64,000 nt of DNA from Nostoc sp. MG11 (GCF_014904695.1 NZ_JACXXN010000023.1:1-64000); one strand, 5' to 3'; positions 29,517 to 39,354 are shown, counted from the stretch's first letter. Made by a program: numbers and translations. Notes: generated from the sequence alone by a model not told the origin.

Positions 29517-30716
29517 ATGAACGTATTAGTTACAAACTCTGCTCACTTTGTGATCACTAGCGATGGCACTCTATGGACTGCGGATGCTGCAACTCGTTAT
29601 AGTATCTGGACTAGATATTTAGATGTATTCAATGAAGTTCATTTGTTGGTGCGTGTTAAATTCTGTGGCGAACCTCCTAAAGCATGGGTTAAGGCTTCAG
29701 GTTATGGAGTCAAACCTATTCCAATACCCGACTTTGTAGGGCCATCATGGGAGTATGTGAAAAACTACGTGAGTATAAAAAGAGCTATAAGCAAGGCAAT
29801 AGCAAATGCTGAGGCTATACAGTTGCACGTACCATGCATAATTGCTGGCGAAGCCTGGAACTCTATGCCATCACGAAGACCATACTTTGTTGAAGTGATT
29901 GCTGACCCCTACGATGATTATGCTCCAGGATCTATCAAGCATCCCTTGCAACCCTTGTTTCGTTGGTGGTTTACCCGCCAATTACAACGGCAGTGCCAGC
30001 AAGCTTCTGCGGCTCTTTATGTCACAAAACAAGCACTACAACGACGTTATCCTTGCCCAAAATACTCTGTAGGCGTATCTGATGTAGAGCTTCTAGAAGG
30101 TACGTTAGTATCCAAACCCCGCCCGATTCAACAAGAAAAACGCACATTTAAGCTAATCATAGTAGGTTCACTGGCTCAACTCTACAAAGCGCCAGATGTA
30201 TTGATTGAAGCTGTTTCTATCTGCGTCAAAGAAGGATTAGATCTGAAGTTAATTTTTGTCGGAGATGGTCGGTATCGAGCAGAGTTAGAGGCAAAATCTG
30301 TGGCACTGGGCTTAGGCGATCGCGTCTTGTTTCGTGGACAGTTACCAACCAGCGAAGCTGTGCGTGAGCAATTAGATCAGTGCGACCTTTTCCTTTTGCC
30401 TTCTCGCATGGAAGGCTTGCCCAGAGCGATGGTTGAGGCAATGGCGCGATCGCTACCTTGTATTGGCTCAACAGTGGGCGGTATCCCCGAATTGCTACCT
30501 GCTGAAGATATGGTGACAGCAGGAGATGCAGTTGCTTTAGCACATAAGATTCGAGAAGTTGTCACCAACCCAGAACGCATGGCTTTAATGTCTGCTCGTA
30601 ATCTAAATAAGGCAAAAGAGTACAAAAGAGAAGTTCTCAAAGAGCAGCAGGTTGCTTTTTATCGCTATGCGCGAGAAAACACCCAAGAGTGGTTAAAGGC
30701 AGCGAAGTTATTTTAA
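29517..30716 (+). CDS. Glycosyltransferase family 4
   Basis: 399 residues, GT-B fold. The donor-binding half is clear: FKLIIVGSLAQLYKAPDVLI, LIFVGDGRYRAELE, and the motif PSRMEGLPRAMVEAMARSLP with the two Glu residues of E-x7-E. GSTVGGIPELL contacts the donor in homologues. The N-terminal acceptor domain is less conserved. It lies 52 bp after the TIM-barrel gene in the same direction. Likely adds one sugar of the repeat unit on the cytoplasmic side. Confidence 0.9.
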   Translation: MNVLVTNSAHFVITSDGTLWTADAATRYSIWTRYLDVFNEVHLLVRVKFCGEPPKAWVKASGYGVKPIPIPDFVGPSWEYVKNYVSIKRAISKAIANAEAIQLHVPCIIAGEAWNSMPSRRPYFVEVIADPYDDYAPGSIKHPLQPLFRWWFTRQLQRQCQQASAALYVTKQALQRRYPCPKYSVGVSDVELLEGTLVSKPRPIQQEKRTFKLIIVGSLAQLYKAPDVLIEAVSICVKEGLDLKLIFVGDGRYRAELEAKSVALGLGDRVLFRGQLPTSEAVREQLDQCDLFLLPSRMEGLPRAMVEAMARSLPCIGSTVGGIPELLPAEDMVTAGDAVALAHKIREVVTNPERMALMSARNLNKAKEYKREVLKEQQVAFYRYARENTQEWLKAAKLF

Positions 30717-30804
30717 TTTATCAAGTAGCAATTTAAGTTGCTACTTCACTCTTGAATTAGCATTGGCGTATTATCTGTACTAAAAAATCAGAAGCGAATT
30801 CAAT

Positions 30805-31722
30805 ATGCTAAATATCAATCTATTTCCTGTTATTAAGAATCAAATTAAAAAGATTATTGGAAAAAAGAATGATTGGGCAATTGGAATTTATCAAGGAAAT
30901 TCTTTGGTTGACTGGGAAGCTCTTAACAATATTTGCAATCCGGTTTTGACTGTTAAGGATGTCAGTGATGTGTCAGCAGAGTTTATTGCCGATCCTTTTA
31001 TGATTTTGGCGAATGGTACTTGGTATATGTTTTTTGAAGTACTGAATAAGGCTAATGGGCTAGGTGAAATTGGTTTAGCAACTAGCCAAGATGTGCTCAA
31101 TTGGAATTATCAAAAAATCATCTTGCGGGAAGATTTTCACTTGTCTTACCCTTATGTATTTTATTGGCTCAACGATTATTACATGATTCCAGAAAGCTCA
31201 CAAGCAAATGCTATTCGCTTATATAAAGCAGTTGATTTCCCCAGGCAATGGTGTTTTGTGAAAAATCTAATTGAGGGTAGAGATTATGTAGATACTTCTA
31301 TTTTTTACTTTGATAATAAGTGGTGGCTATTTACATCATCAACAGCAAGTAATATTCTGCGACTCTATTATGCTGATGAAATCATGAGTTATTGGGTTGA
31401 GCATCCTCAAAGTCCTGTAATTGAGGACGATGCAAAAATAGCCAGACCAGGAGGGAGAGTTATCGTAAATAATGGCACGGTTTTTAGATATGCCCAAGAT
31501 GACCAGTACTTATACGGTACAAAAGTTCGGGCATTTGAAATCATTGTGCTGACAACAACAGCTTATAAAGAAAAACCAATTGCAGAAAATCCCATTCTTC
31601 AAGCAAGTGGCTCCGGCTGGAATAAAACAGGAATGCATCATATTGATGCTCACAAGATTGATGAAAATAAATGGATAGCCTGTGTGGATGGATATCAAAT
31701 GTCATTAGGAGCTTGGACATAG
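30805..31722 (+). CDS. Propeller-like glycan protein (GH43/GINT1 N-domain-like), copy 2
   Basis: 305 residues, a close paralogue of 23279-24274. The shared blocks include WAIGIYQGNSL, ADPFMILANGTWYMFFEVLN, SYPYVFYWLNDYYMIPES, GRDYVDTSIF, ARPGGRV and KWIACVDGYQ. It lacks the 38-residue N-terminal extension of copy 1 and ends MSLGAWT. Conservation of the same positions in both argues that both are functional. Having two copies in one polysaccharide cluster suggests action on two related acceptors. Function is not established. Confidence 0.75.
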   Translation: MLNINLFPVIKNQIKKIIGKKNDWAIGIYQGNSLVDWEALNNICNPVLTVKDVSDVSAEFIADPFMILANGTWYMFFEVLNKANGLGEIGLATSQDVLNWNYQKIILREDFHLSYPYVFYWLNDYYMIPESSQANAIRLYKAVDFPRQWCFVKNLIEGRDYVDTSIFYFDNKWWLFTSSTASNILRLYYADEIMSYWVEHPQSPVIEDDAKIARPGGRVIVNNGTVFRYAQDDQYLYGTKVRAFEIIVLTTTAYKEKPIAENPILQASGSGWNKTGMHHIDAHKIDENKWIACVDGYQMSLGAWT

Positions 31723-31735
31723 GAAGTGTATTGAC

Positions 31736-32932
31736 ATGACTCAATATCCGAAAATGACGCTAGTGCATATCTCAACCGTGGCTGAAACATTAGAATTTAT
31801 CAACGGTCAGTCTAGTTACATGAAGGAACGAGGTTTTGAAATTCACGCGATCGCTTCTCCTAGTGAGTTGCTGACTCAATTTGGCGATCGCGAGCAAATT
31901 ACCGTTCATTCTGTCAATATGCCCAGACAGATTACTCCATTAAAGGATCTGTATGCCTTATTTCACCTCTGGCGGCATTTACGCCAAATTCGTCCCGACA
32001 TTATTCATGCTTATAGTCCTAAAGGAGGACTCTTAGGTATGATCAGTGCTTGGCTAGCAGGAGTTCCTGTCCGCGTATATCACATATATGGTTTACCATT
32101 AATGACCGCCGTTGGCTACAAACGCTTGTTGCTTTGTTTGAGTGAAAAGGTTTCCTGTTTGCTTGCCAACCAAGTATTGTGTGTCAGCCATTCAATTCGC
32201 AAAGTAGCAATTTCTGAAAATCTTTGCCCAGAAGCGAAGGTCAAAGTGCTGCTTAAAGGTGGGGTTACGGGTGTGGATGCTGCCAATCAGTTCAATAAAG
32301 CAAATTTGGCTGCAAATGTCCGCCTAAAAACGCGCAAACAATTTAATATTCCTACCGATGCTTTAGTAATAGGCTTTGTGGGGCGGATCGTTCGTGATAA
32401 GGGTTTAGCAGAACTGGTATCAGCGTGGAAAATTTTGTCCTCTGAGTTTCCCAATTTGCATTTGCTTGTTGTCGGCCCTTTTGAACCACAAGATCCAGTA
32501 TCAGAAGATGTGGAATATACGCTCAGAAATGATGCCCGCATCCATTTGACAGGAAGGCGATCGCACATATCCCCCTTATATGCGGCAATGGATATTTTGG
32601 CTCTGCCATCTTATCGGGAGGGTTTGAGTACTGTAATTTTAGAAGCGGCAGCAATGCAATTGCCAGTAGTAGCTACGCGCATTCCGGGTTGCATAGACGC
32701 AATCCAAGAAGGTGTCACAGGCATATTGGTGTCACCGTATAATGCACAGGCATTAACAGATGCAATTCGCACATATTTGCAGGATTCAAAATTGCGTCAC
32801 AGTCACGGGCAGGCAGGGCGCGAGCTAATTTTACAAGACTTTATTCCAGAAGCAATGTGCAAAGCGATATATCAAGAATATGTTCGGCTGCTAACAGAAA
32901 AAAGATTATTATCTCCTAATCATTTGGGCTAG
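31736..32932 (+). CDS. Glycosyltransferase family 4 (PglA/WbpU-like)
   Basis: 398 residues. The opening LVHISTVAETLEFINGQSSY and the block IIHAYSPKGGLLGMISAWLAG match the group that adds a HexNAc to an undecaprenyl-linked amino sugar. Donor half: GFVGRIVRDKGLAEL, LLVVGPFEPQDP and PSYREGLSTVILEAAAMQLP (E-x7-E). GT4 enzymes of this kind often follow the PglC-type transferase in the pathway, and that gene is present at 34300. Separated from the propeller gene by 13 bp. Confidence 0.9.
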   Translation: MTQYPKMTLVHISTVAETLEFINGQSSYMKERGFEIHAIASPSELLTQFGDREQITVHSVNMPRQITPLKDLYALFHLWRHLRQIRPDIIHAYSPKGGLLGMISAWLAGVPVRVYHIYGLPLMTAVGYKRLLLCLSEKVSCLLANQVLCVSHSIRKVAISENLCPEAKVKVLLKGGVTGVDAANQFNKANLAANVRLKTRKQFNIPTDALVIGFVGRIVRDKGLAELVSAWKILSSEFPNLHLLVVGPFEPQDPVSEDVEYTLRNDARIHLTGRRSHISPLYAAMDILALPSYREGLSTVILEAAAMQLPVVATRIPGCIDAIQEGVTGILVSPYNAQALTDAIRTYLQDSKLRHSHGQAGRELILQDFIPEAMCKAIYQEYVRLLTEKRLLSPNHLG

Positions 32933-33066
32933 GTGAATAGAAAGTAGTACTTGATTGTGTAGTGATCAAACACGTAGGAAAAAATTACACACTCCTAGAG
33001 TCTTATTAAAGTAGCTAATAAATAGGTTGACTGTTTAAGTTCTTAGTTGTTTATAGGTATATCATT

Positions 33067-34218
33067 ATGGAAAACTTTCTGCCTTTTGCCTTGCCCGATA
33101 TTGGAGAGGAAGAAATTGCTGAAGTAGTCCATTCTCTGAGGTCTGGTTGGCTAACTACCGGAGCAAAAACGAAGCGATTTGAACAGGATTTTGCCGAATT
33201 TATTGGGCATGGTGTAGAAGCGATCGCAGTGAATTCTGCCACATCAGGGTTACATCTAGCTCTGGAGGCTTTAGGGATTAGCCCTGGCGATGAGGTCATT
33301 ACTACAGTTCACACGTTCACTGCTACGGCGGAAGTGATTCGCTATTTAGGGGCAAATCCAGTCTTTGTCGATATTGATCCACTCACTCTGAACATCGACC
33401 CGACAAAAATAGAGGCAGCAATTACCCCTCGAACGAAAGCTATCATGCCCGTCCATTTTGGAGGACTGGCCTGTGATATGGAACCAATTCTGGCGATCGC
33501 TCAAAAGTATGGCTTGAAAGTTGTAGAAGATGCTGCCCATGCTATCCCAACAACCTATCAGAGTAAGTTGATTGGTAGTCTGGATAGTGATGTGACAGTC
33601 TATAGTTTTTATGCAACTAAGACTATTGCAACTGGCGAAGGTGGGATGCTCGTTACCCGCAATCCTGAAGTTGCTAAGCGGTGTCGGATCATGCGGTTAC
33701 ATGGTATCAGTCAAGATGCTTTTGATCGTTACACTTCAACTAAACCTTCTTGGCACTATCAGGTAGTTGCACCAGGCTTCAAATACAACATGACCGATCT
33801 GGCGGCTTCTTTAGGAATTCATCAATTGAAGAAAGCTTGGATATTCCAGAAAAAACGGGCAGCGATCGCCAATCTATATGATGCAGAGCTAGCAAACTTA
33901 CCTTTACATCTACCAGCAAAACCTGCTGAGGGTGATATTCACTCTTGGCATCTTTATGTAATTCGCTTAGACGACTCTGTAGAAGTGAGCCGCAACACCT
34001 TCATTGAACAACTAACTGCAAAAGGAATTGGTTGTAGCGTCCACTATATTCCTCTACACTTGCATCCCTACTGGCGCGATACTTATAACCTTTGCTCAGA
34101 GGATTTTCCCTGTGCATCCTATGCTTACAAACGCATAGTGAGCCTACCAATTTACACAAAAATGACCGAAGCTGATCAAACTCGCGTTATTCAAGTTGTG
34201 AAAAAAACTTTAACTTGA
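33067..34218 (+). CDS. DegT/DnrJ/EryC1/StrS family sugar aminotransferase
   Basis: 383 residues. PLP-dependent aminotransferase that installs an amino group on a keto sugar nucleotide. The Schiff-base lysine is in [15 protein letters not shown] (Lys185); the PLP-contacting Asp is in [19 protein letters not shown] and [10 protein letters not shown] are further signatures. With the 4,6-dehydratase at 21193 the likely reaction is conversion of the UDP-4-keto-6-deoxy sugar to UDP-4-amino-4,6-dideoxy-sugar (PglE/WbpE-like). The acetyltransferase that would complete a bacillosamine pathway was not found in the window. Confidence 0.93.
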   Translation: MENFLPFALPDIGEEEIAEVVHSLRSGWLTTGAKTKRFEQDFAEFIGHGVEAIAVNSATSGLHLALEALGISPGDEVITTVHTFTATAEVIRYLGANPVFVDIDPLTLNIDPTKIEAAITPRTKAIMPVHFGGLACDMEPILAIAQKYGLKVVEDAAHAIPTTYQSKLIGSLDSDVTVYSFYATKTIATGEGGMLVTRNPEVAKRCRIMRLHGISQDAFDRYTSTKPSWHYQVVAPGFKYNMTDLAASLGIHQLKKAWIFQKKRAAIANLYDAELANLPLHLPAKPAEGDIHSWHLYVIRLDDSVEVSRNTFIEQLTAKGIGCSVHYIPLHLHPYWRDTYNLCSEDFPCASYAYKRIVSLPIYTKMTEADQTRVIQVVKKTLT

Positions 34219-34299
34219 TCCTCTTTTTCTTGCCATCAGTAAACATTTAATTGCTTTAGAGATTACCTAATTGGATTTTTCACGGACTATTACCTGATT

Positions 34300-34893
34300 A
34301 TGACTAAACGAATGTTTGACTTATTTTTTGCCCTAATTGGTATTGCAATCCTACTGCCTCTATTTTTCATTATTGCAATATGGATTAAGCTGGATTCTCC
34401 AGGCCCCGTGTTTTTTCGGCAAATTCGGATTGGACGCTACGGGCGTGAATTTAGTATCTACAAGTTCCGCACTATGGTGACTAAAGCCGAGAGTATAGGA
34501 AGACAAATTACAGTTGCTAACGATATACGGATTACGCGAAGTGGTCGCTTCTTGAGGAAGTATAAGCTAGACGAATTACCCCAATTATTCAATGTTGTAA
34601 AAGGGGAAATGAGTTTTGTTGGCCCTCGTCCTGAAGTACCAAAGTATGTTGCACTTTATACACCAGAACAGCGTCGAGTATTAGAAGTACTTCCGGGCAT
34701 AACTGATCTAGCTTCAATCAAATTCCGAAATGAAAGTGAGCTTTTAAAACAGACTGCAAATCCAGAAAATGTTTATGTTAGAGAAATAATGCCTCAAAAA
34801 TTAGAGTTAAATATGCAATATATTGCTCAAATCAGCTTACGCTTCGATATACTCATTATTGTTAGAACACTGCTGCGAGTGATAGCAACATAA
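34300..34893 (+). CDS. Initiating phosphoglycosyltransferase (PglC/WcaJ-domain sugar transferase)
   Basis: 197 residues, the short monotopic form. One N-terminal re-entrant hydrophobic helix (FDLFFALIGIAILLPLFFII), then KFRTM, the catalytic Asp-Glu in YKLDELPQ, and SFVGPRPEVP. It transfers a sugar-1-phosphate from UDP-sugar to undecaprenyl phosphate, the first membrane step of the glycan. The small size is like PglC rather than full-length WbaP/WcaJ with its extra N-terminal helices. Gene order places it directly before the Wzc-like gene. Confidence 0.93.
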   Translation: MTKRMFDLFFALIGIAILLPLFFIIAIWIKLDSPGPVFFRQIRIGRYGREFSIYKFRTMVTKAESIGRQITVANDIRITRSGRFLRKYKLDELPQLFNVVKGEMSFVGPRPEVPKYVALYTPEQRRVLEVLPGITDLASIKFRNESELLKQTANPENVYVREIMPQKLELNMQYIAQISLRFDILIIVRTLLRVIAT

Positions 34894-35070
34894 AACTTAA
34901 ATCATCAGTTTGATAGGCTAGGTCTGATATTTTAGATCATTCTCAACAAGCTCAGATAAACCGGGTTTTAAAATGATAAATCTTTAATATTCTCAACAAA
35001 GTCTGTTTGTGACTTTGATAAAATCATTCTCTGCATTTAATTACAAAATATAAAGTTTAAAAAGTTATTT

Positions 35071-37275
35071 ATGGAATATCCTGAATCATCTCCAAAGATT
35101 GGCAAATATTGGCAAATAATGAACCGTCGTTGGCTGCCTGCTATATGTGTTTTTGCCCCAGTTTTTTTGACTTTGTTATTGACTTTATCTTTTTTGAAAA
35201 AACCTACTTATTTAGCAGAAGCAAAGCTAAAGTTTCAAAGGATAAATACCACTTCAACTCTAACGGGTGTAGGAACAGAAATAAGTAAATTGGAACCATT
35301 AGTGCAGGATCAGAAAACTAATCCTCTCTATACAGAGGCAGAAGTGATCCGTTCTATGCCAATTGTCAGAACAACTATAAATCGACTGAATCTGAAAAAC
35401 AAGAAAGGTAATTTACTCACAACTAAGGAGTTTCTCAAAAATCTAATTATAAAAGATGTTAAGGGATCTGATATCCTGCAAATTTCTTACAAAGATACCA
35501 ATCGAGAAACATCTGCAAAAGTTGTTAATACTCTTGTAGAAATTTATTTAGTACAAAATGTATCTTTTCTCAGAAATGAAGCATCTGCTGCCCGCAAGTT
35601 TATCGAAAAACAACTTCCAGATGCGGAATTAATTGTTCGAAAAGCAGAAGCAGAACTAGCAAGGTTTAAAGAAAAGTACCAAGTTGTTTCTTTACAAGAA
35701 GAAGTAACTAAGGCTGTGGAAATCATTGCAGAATTGCAAAAACAACTTGGCGAAACTCAATCTAGACTTGCTGATGTCAATGCACAGTCTAAAGAAATCC
35801 GTGAGTTATTAGGTATGAACTCCCAGCAGGCGTTGATGATGACTTCCCTCAGTCAGATTTCAGGAGTGCAAGATATTGTTAAAGAAACCCAACAGATAGA
35901 ATCGCAATTGGCAGCTAGGCGTACTGTTTTGCAGGACAACCATCCGCAAATTAGAAACTTAGAGGACAAATTAAATTCTTTAAATATGCTGTTGCAACAA
36001 CGCATTGCAATGGTTGCAGGAACAAATAAACCACAACTAAACAAAAACTTTCAACTAGGACAGTTGCAACAGCAGCTCTCTACAAGACTTGTGGAATTAG
36101 AGTCAAACCGTTTGGGTTTTGAAAACCAGGCTGCTACCTTATCTAGGTTACAAATTTCTTATAAGCAACGCTTGAACAATCTGCCGAGATTGGAACAACA
36201 ACAGCGCCAGTTAGAACGTAAAGTCCAGGGTGCTCAATCTACCTACTCACTTCTGCTACAAAAGCTGCAAGAAAGCCGGATTGCTGAGAATCAAAGTGTA
36301 GGTAATGCAAGTATTATATCCGAAGCTGAAGTTCCCCAAGAACCTAGTTCTTCTCCCATGATTTCGTATTTGGGTGCAGGCATATTGGCTAGTATGGCTA
36401 CTTTGGCAGCTGTGTATTTTTTGGAAGTAAGAGATAAATCTATTAAGACCGTTGATGAGGCAAAATCATTACTGGGATTGACTTTATTAGGAGTAATTCC
36501 TTTCACTAGTAAGTCGAAAAAAATCATTCGTGGGCATGAAGAACCGGAGTCGTATAGTCAAAGAATTGTTGTTAGAGATACTCCTCGCTCCCCAATGAGT
36601 GAAGCTTACCGAATGCTCAAGGCGAATCTGAAGTTTATAAGTGCCGATAAAGAACTAAAAGTTATTGTTGTCACCAGTTCTGTACCCTCAGAAGGTAAAT
36701 CAACGGTAGCTGCCAATTTAGCTGTAGCAATGGCTCAGAGTGAGCGTAAAGTCTTACTAATAGATGGAGATTTGCACCGTCCAGTTCAGCATAAAATCTG
36801 GGAACTGACTAATAATGAAGGTCTAAGCAATTTGATTGTTGAGCAGGCTGAAATCAGAATAGCTATTAAAAAAGTTATGGATAACTTGGATGTCCTGACT
36901 TCTGGAGTAGTACCTCCTAGTCCAGCATCCCTGCTCGACTCCAAACGAATGGCTACATTGATGAAAACTCTTGCTGCCAAATACGACTTTGTGATTATTG
37001 ATGCTCCCTCATTAAACGTTGCTGCTGATGCTGCTACTTTGGGGCAAATGGCTGATGGTGTTTTATTTGTAGTTCGGCCAGGGGTAGTTGATTCGGTGAA
37101 TGCAGTTTTTGCTAAAGAACTTTTGGAAAAATCTGGTCAGAATGTGCTGGGACAGGTAGTAAATGGTGTGATTCCTAAAAATGAACCCCATAGCTACTAT
37201 TACTTTAGTGAGGATGCCGATCTAAAAGTAACCCAGGAATCCTCAAAAATTTTCAGCAATAATGCAGTACGCTAA
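35071..37275 (+). CDS. Polysaccharide co-polymerase with BY-kinase domain (Wzc-like)
   Basis: 734 residues. Wzz domain with two membrane helices (about 22-42 and 428-450) around a long periplasmic coiled-coil (residues about 170-420), then a cytoplasmic bacterial tyrosine kinase: Walker A SVPSEGKSTVA (Lys543), Walker A' LLIDGDLHRP, Walker B VIIDAPS. A short Tyr cluster, HSYYYF (Tyr709-711), stands near the C-terminus as possible autophosphorylation sites. Such proteins set chain length and drive export through an outer-membrane channel. No Wza-type gene is in the window. It is the last large gene of the cluster. Confidence 0.94.
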   Translation: MEYPESSPKIGKYWQIMNRRWLPAICVFAPVFLTLLLTLSFLKKPTYLAEAKLKFQRINTTSTLTGVGTEISKLEPLVQDQKTNPLYTEAEVIRSMPIVRTTINRLNLKNKKGNLLTTKEFLKNLIIKDVKGSDILQISYKDTNRETSAKVVNTLVEIYLVQNVSFLRNEASAARKFIEKQLPDAELIVRKAEAELARFKEKYQVVSLQEEVTKAVEIIAELQKQLGETQSRLADVNAQSKEIRELLGMNSQQALMMTSLSQISGVQDIVKETQQIESQLAARRTVLQDNHPQIRNLEDKLNSLNMLLQQRIAMVAGTNKPQLNKNFQLGQLQQQLSTRLVELESNRLGFENQAATLSRLQISYKQRLNNLPRLEQQQRQLERKVQGAQSTYSLLLQKLQESRIAENQSVGNASIISEAEVPQEPSSSPMISYLGAGILASMATLAAVYFLEVRDKSIKTVDEAKSLLGLTLLGVIPFTSKSKKIIRGHEEPESYSQRIVVRDTPRSPMSEAYRMLKANLKFISADKELKVIVVTSSVPSEGKSTVAANLAVAMAQSERKVLLIDGDLHRPVQHKIWELTNNEGLSNLIVEQAEIRIAIKKVMDNLDVLTSGVVPPSPASLLDSKRMATLMKTLAAKYDFVIIDAPSLNVAADAATLGQMADGVLFVVRPGVVDSVNAVFAKELLEKSGQNVLGQVVNGVIPKNEPHSYYYFSEDADLKVTQESSKIFSNNAVR

Positions 37276-37438
37276 ACATCGAATCCAAGTTGACAAAGAT
37301 ACAGGTAAATATTCTCAAGTGTTGGTAGAAGCAAAGCAGCTAGAACTTGATTATCGCTGTTTAATAGACAAGCTATATTTACTAAAAATCAGCGATCGCA
37401 AGTTGCAAATTAGCTTAAGCAAACATCTCTCGATTTGA
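37262..37438 (+). CDS. Possible 58-residue protein overlapping the wzc-like gene
   Basis: The frame starts at an ATG inside the last codons of the Wzc-like gene (14-bp overlap) and ends TGA at 37436-37438, 4 bp before the convergent mutL stop. The product begins MQYAKHRIQVDKDTGKY and is basic (many Lys/Arg/His) with a predicted helix, KQLELDYRCLIDKLYLLKI. No family is recognised. The overlapping arrangement fits translational coupling; chance is also possible. Confidence 0.4.
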   Translation: MQYAKHRIQVDKDTGKYSQVLVEAKQLELDYRCLIDKLYLLKISDRKLQISLSKHLSI

Positions 37439-37442
37439 AATA

Positions 37443-39143
37443 TCATACCCCATGACTTTTACCAATTACCCAATTACGCCGGAAAAAACGGGCTAAAGCC
37501 GACTCTTCGAGCGATAAATAAATAGGGCGTCCGTGGGGACAGGTGCGGGGGTTGCGAGTGCTTTGCCATTCATCTAAAAGTGTCTGCATTTCTTGCAAGT
37601 TCATGGGTGTACCATTACGAATCGCACTGCGACAAGCAACAGCTACTTGGGCGGTTTGTAAGTCGCCTCCCCAACTGAGTTCTAAAATTGCTTCTGCACA
37701 ATCTTCTCGCTGCTGCAAAAGTGTGGGTAAGGTGCGGACTGCCCAAAGTTGTTCGCCAAATGGTTCAATATCTAAACCGATGCGTTGTAGTTGTGAGACT
37801 TGTGCTGGCGACAATTGATAAAGAATAATTGGCGGTTCTGTAGGAACAAGTTGCCAATTATCGCATAATTGCTCATACAAAACTCGCTCATGGGCGATGT
37901 GTTGTTCCACTAACCACATACCACCAGAATGTTCCGCCACAATATAGGTGTTGCTAACTTGAGCGACGGCTTTTAAAGAGTGCTGAGTATCATTGCCTTC
38001 GTTTGGGTTTTTAGGATTGAAATTGTAACCGCCTTTTGCTTCTGCGGCTTTGAGTAATTTACCAACTCGTGTTGTGTGAACAGCTTCTCTGAGATTTGCA
38101 GAACTAATGCGGAGTGCTTGGTTAATTGCTTGAGTAATTTGCTCTTGCCAATAACTCAGTTCGTTGAGGTAAATTTCGGTTTTTGCTGGATTGCGGTTCC
38201 AGTTGATTTGCTCAGGAGAAATGGCAAGATGCAGAAAACAGATGGGATAGCGATCGCGTGGTAATGTTCTGTGAAAGGCCGATAAAATCGTTTGCTCTAG
38301 TTCCGGCGATTTTACCATCCGTCCGTTGATAGCTACTCGTACCCAATCTGGACGATGGCGATGGCAGCGGTCTGGTAATCCTACCACCAATGAGAGTGCT
38401 GAGTGCTGAGTGCTGAGTTCTGAGTTCTGAGTCTGGAGTGCTGAGTTGGGAGTGTTGGGAACTTCGAGTTTCACCTCTTGCAAATCACCCTGTCGGACTT
38501 GGGGTAAAATCTGCGGTAGTAGTTTTCCTGTTGTGGTCGCGGGACAAATAGTGAACCATTGACGGTCATTTTGACAAACTTGCCAAGTAACGTGAGGATG
38601 GCACAGAGCGATTTGGTGAATTGTTGCTTGCACAGCTTTCATTTGCTGTGCTGCTGATGGCAATCCCTGACGACGAGATGAGCTACCGAAGAGATTAGAA
38701 ACTATAACAACTGTACCAGGAGCGATCGCAGTTGCTTCTACTTGAACAACTTTCCCGCTATCGCTGTAGATAACCCGCCATCCTAAGTTACCACCTGTGG
38801 GACGACTTAAAATCTCTAAATCTGCTAGCGTTGTCAAACTATGCAACGCCTCACCTCGAAATCCTAAACTGTTAATTTTCCACAAATCTGCACTAGAGCG
38901 AATTTTGCTGGTGCTGTGAGCTGTGGCTGCTTGTTGCAAGTCATCTAGGTTCATTCCACAACCATTATCTGCGACGTGGATTCGCCACTGTTGTGGCCAT
39001 AGAGAAACCACAATTCGCGTTGCACCTGCATCAAGGGAATTTTCTACCAATTCCCTCACCACAGAAGCGAAAGAGTCGATTACCTCTCCAGCTGTAATGA
39101 GATATACGACTTCTGTTGGTAAAGCCTGAATAGTAGATGCCAT
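37443..39143 (-). CDS. mutL: DNA mismatch repair protein MutL
   Basis: 566 residues from the ATG at 39143 (MASTIQALPTEVVYLIT); the frame runs on to 39218 but homology starts here. The N-terminal GHKL ATPase motifs are intact: ELVENSLDAGA, DNGCGM, HSTSKI and GFRGEALHSL. The C-terminal part has EQHIAHERVLYE, equivalent to the DQHAxxE region of endonuclease-type MutL with Glu in place of the first Asp, and the later CPHGRPIYLSL. The linker (about residues 224-250) is encoded by nine 7-bp repeats at 38394-38456, which do not break the frame. No mutS is nearby. Confidence 0.95.
   Translation of the reverse strand: MASTIQALPTEVVYLITAGEVIDSFASVVRELVENSLDAGATRIVVSLWPQQWRIHVADNGCGMNLDDLQQAATAHSTSKIRSSADLWKINSLGFRGEALHSLTTLADLEILSRPTGGNLGWRVIYSDSGKVVQVEATAIAPGTVVIVSNLFGSSSRRQGLPSAAQQMKAVQATIHQIALCHPHVTWQVCQNDRQWFTICPATTTGKLLPQILPQVRQGDLQEVKLEVPNTPNSALQTQNSELSTQHSALSLVVGLPDRCHRHRPDWVRVAINGRMVKSPELEQTILSAFHRTLPRDRYPICFLHLAISPEQINWNRNPAKTEIYLNELSYWQEQITQAINQALRISSANLREAVHTTRVGKLLKAAEAKGGYNFNPKNPNEGNDTQHSLKAVAQVSNTYIVAEHSGGMWLVEQHIAHERVLYEQLCDNWQLVPTEPPIILYQLSPAQVSQLQRIGLDIEPFGEQLWAVRTLPTLLQQREDCAEAILELSWGGDLQTAQVAVACRSAIRNGTPMNLQEMQTLLDEWQSTRNPRTCPHGRPIYLSLEESALARFFRRNWVIGKSHGV
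38394..38456. repeat. Heptanucleotide tandem repeat inside mutL
   Basis: Nine consecutive 7-bp units (GAGTGCT and variants GAGTTCT, GAGTCTG, GAGTTGG, GAGTGTT). Total 63 bp, a multiple of three, so the frame is kept. Heptamer arrays of this sort are known as STRR sequences in heterocystous cyanobacteria. Confidence 0.85.
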
Positions 39144-39354
39144 AAATAATAGTTTATAGCTTCTGGGGGCAGAGGCAGTGGGGAAGTATTTTTGAATTCT
39201 ATCTCCCTGTCCTCCCAATAGGTTTCGGTTAAGGCAAAAGGGAAAGGCTGAAATTTATCCCTTACCTTGAGAAATTTTTATTAATTGTAAAGAAAACTCG
39301 ATTAAAAGTGGATGTTTGATAAATTGCTTGTGAGGTTATAAGCGGGAAAAGCTT

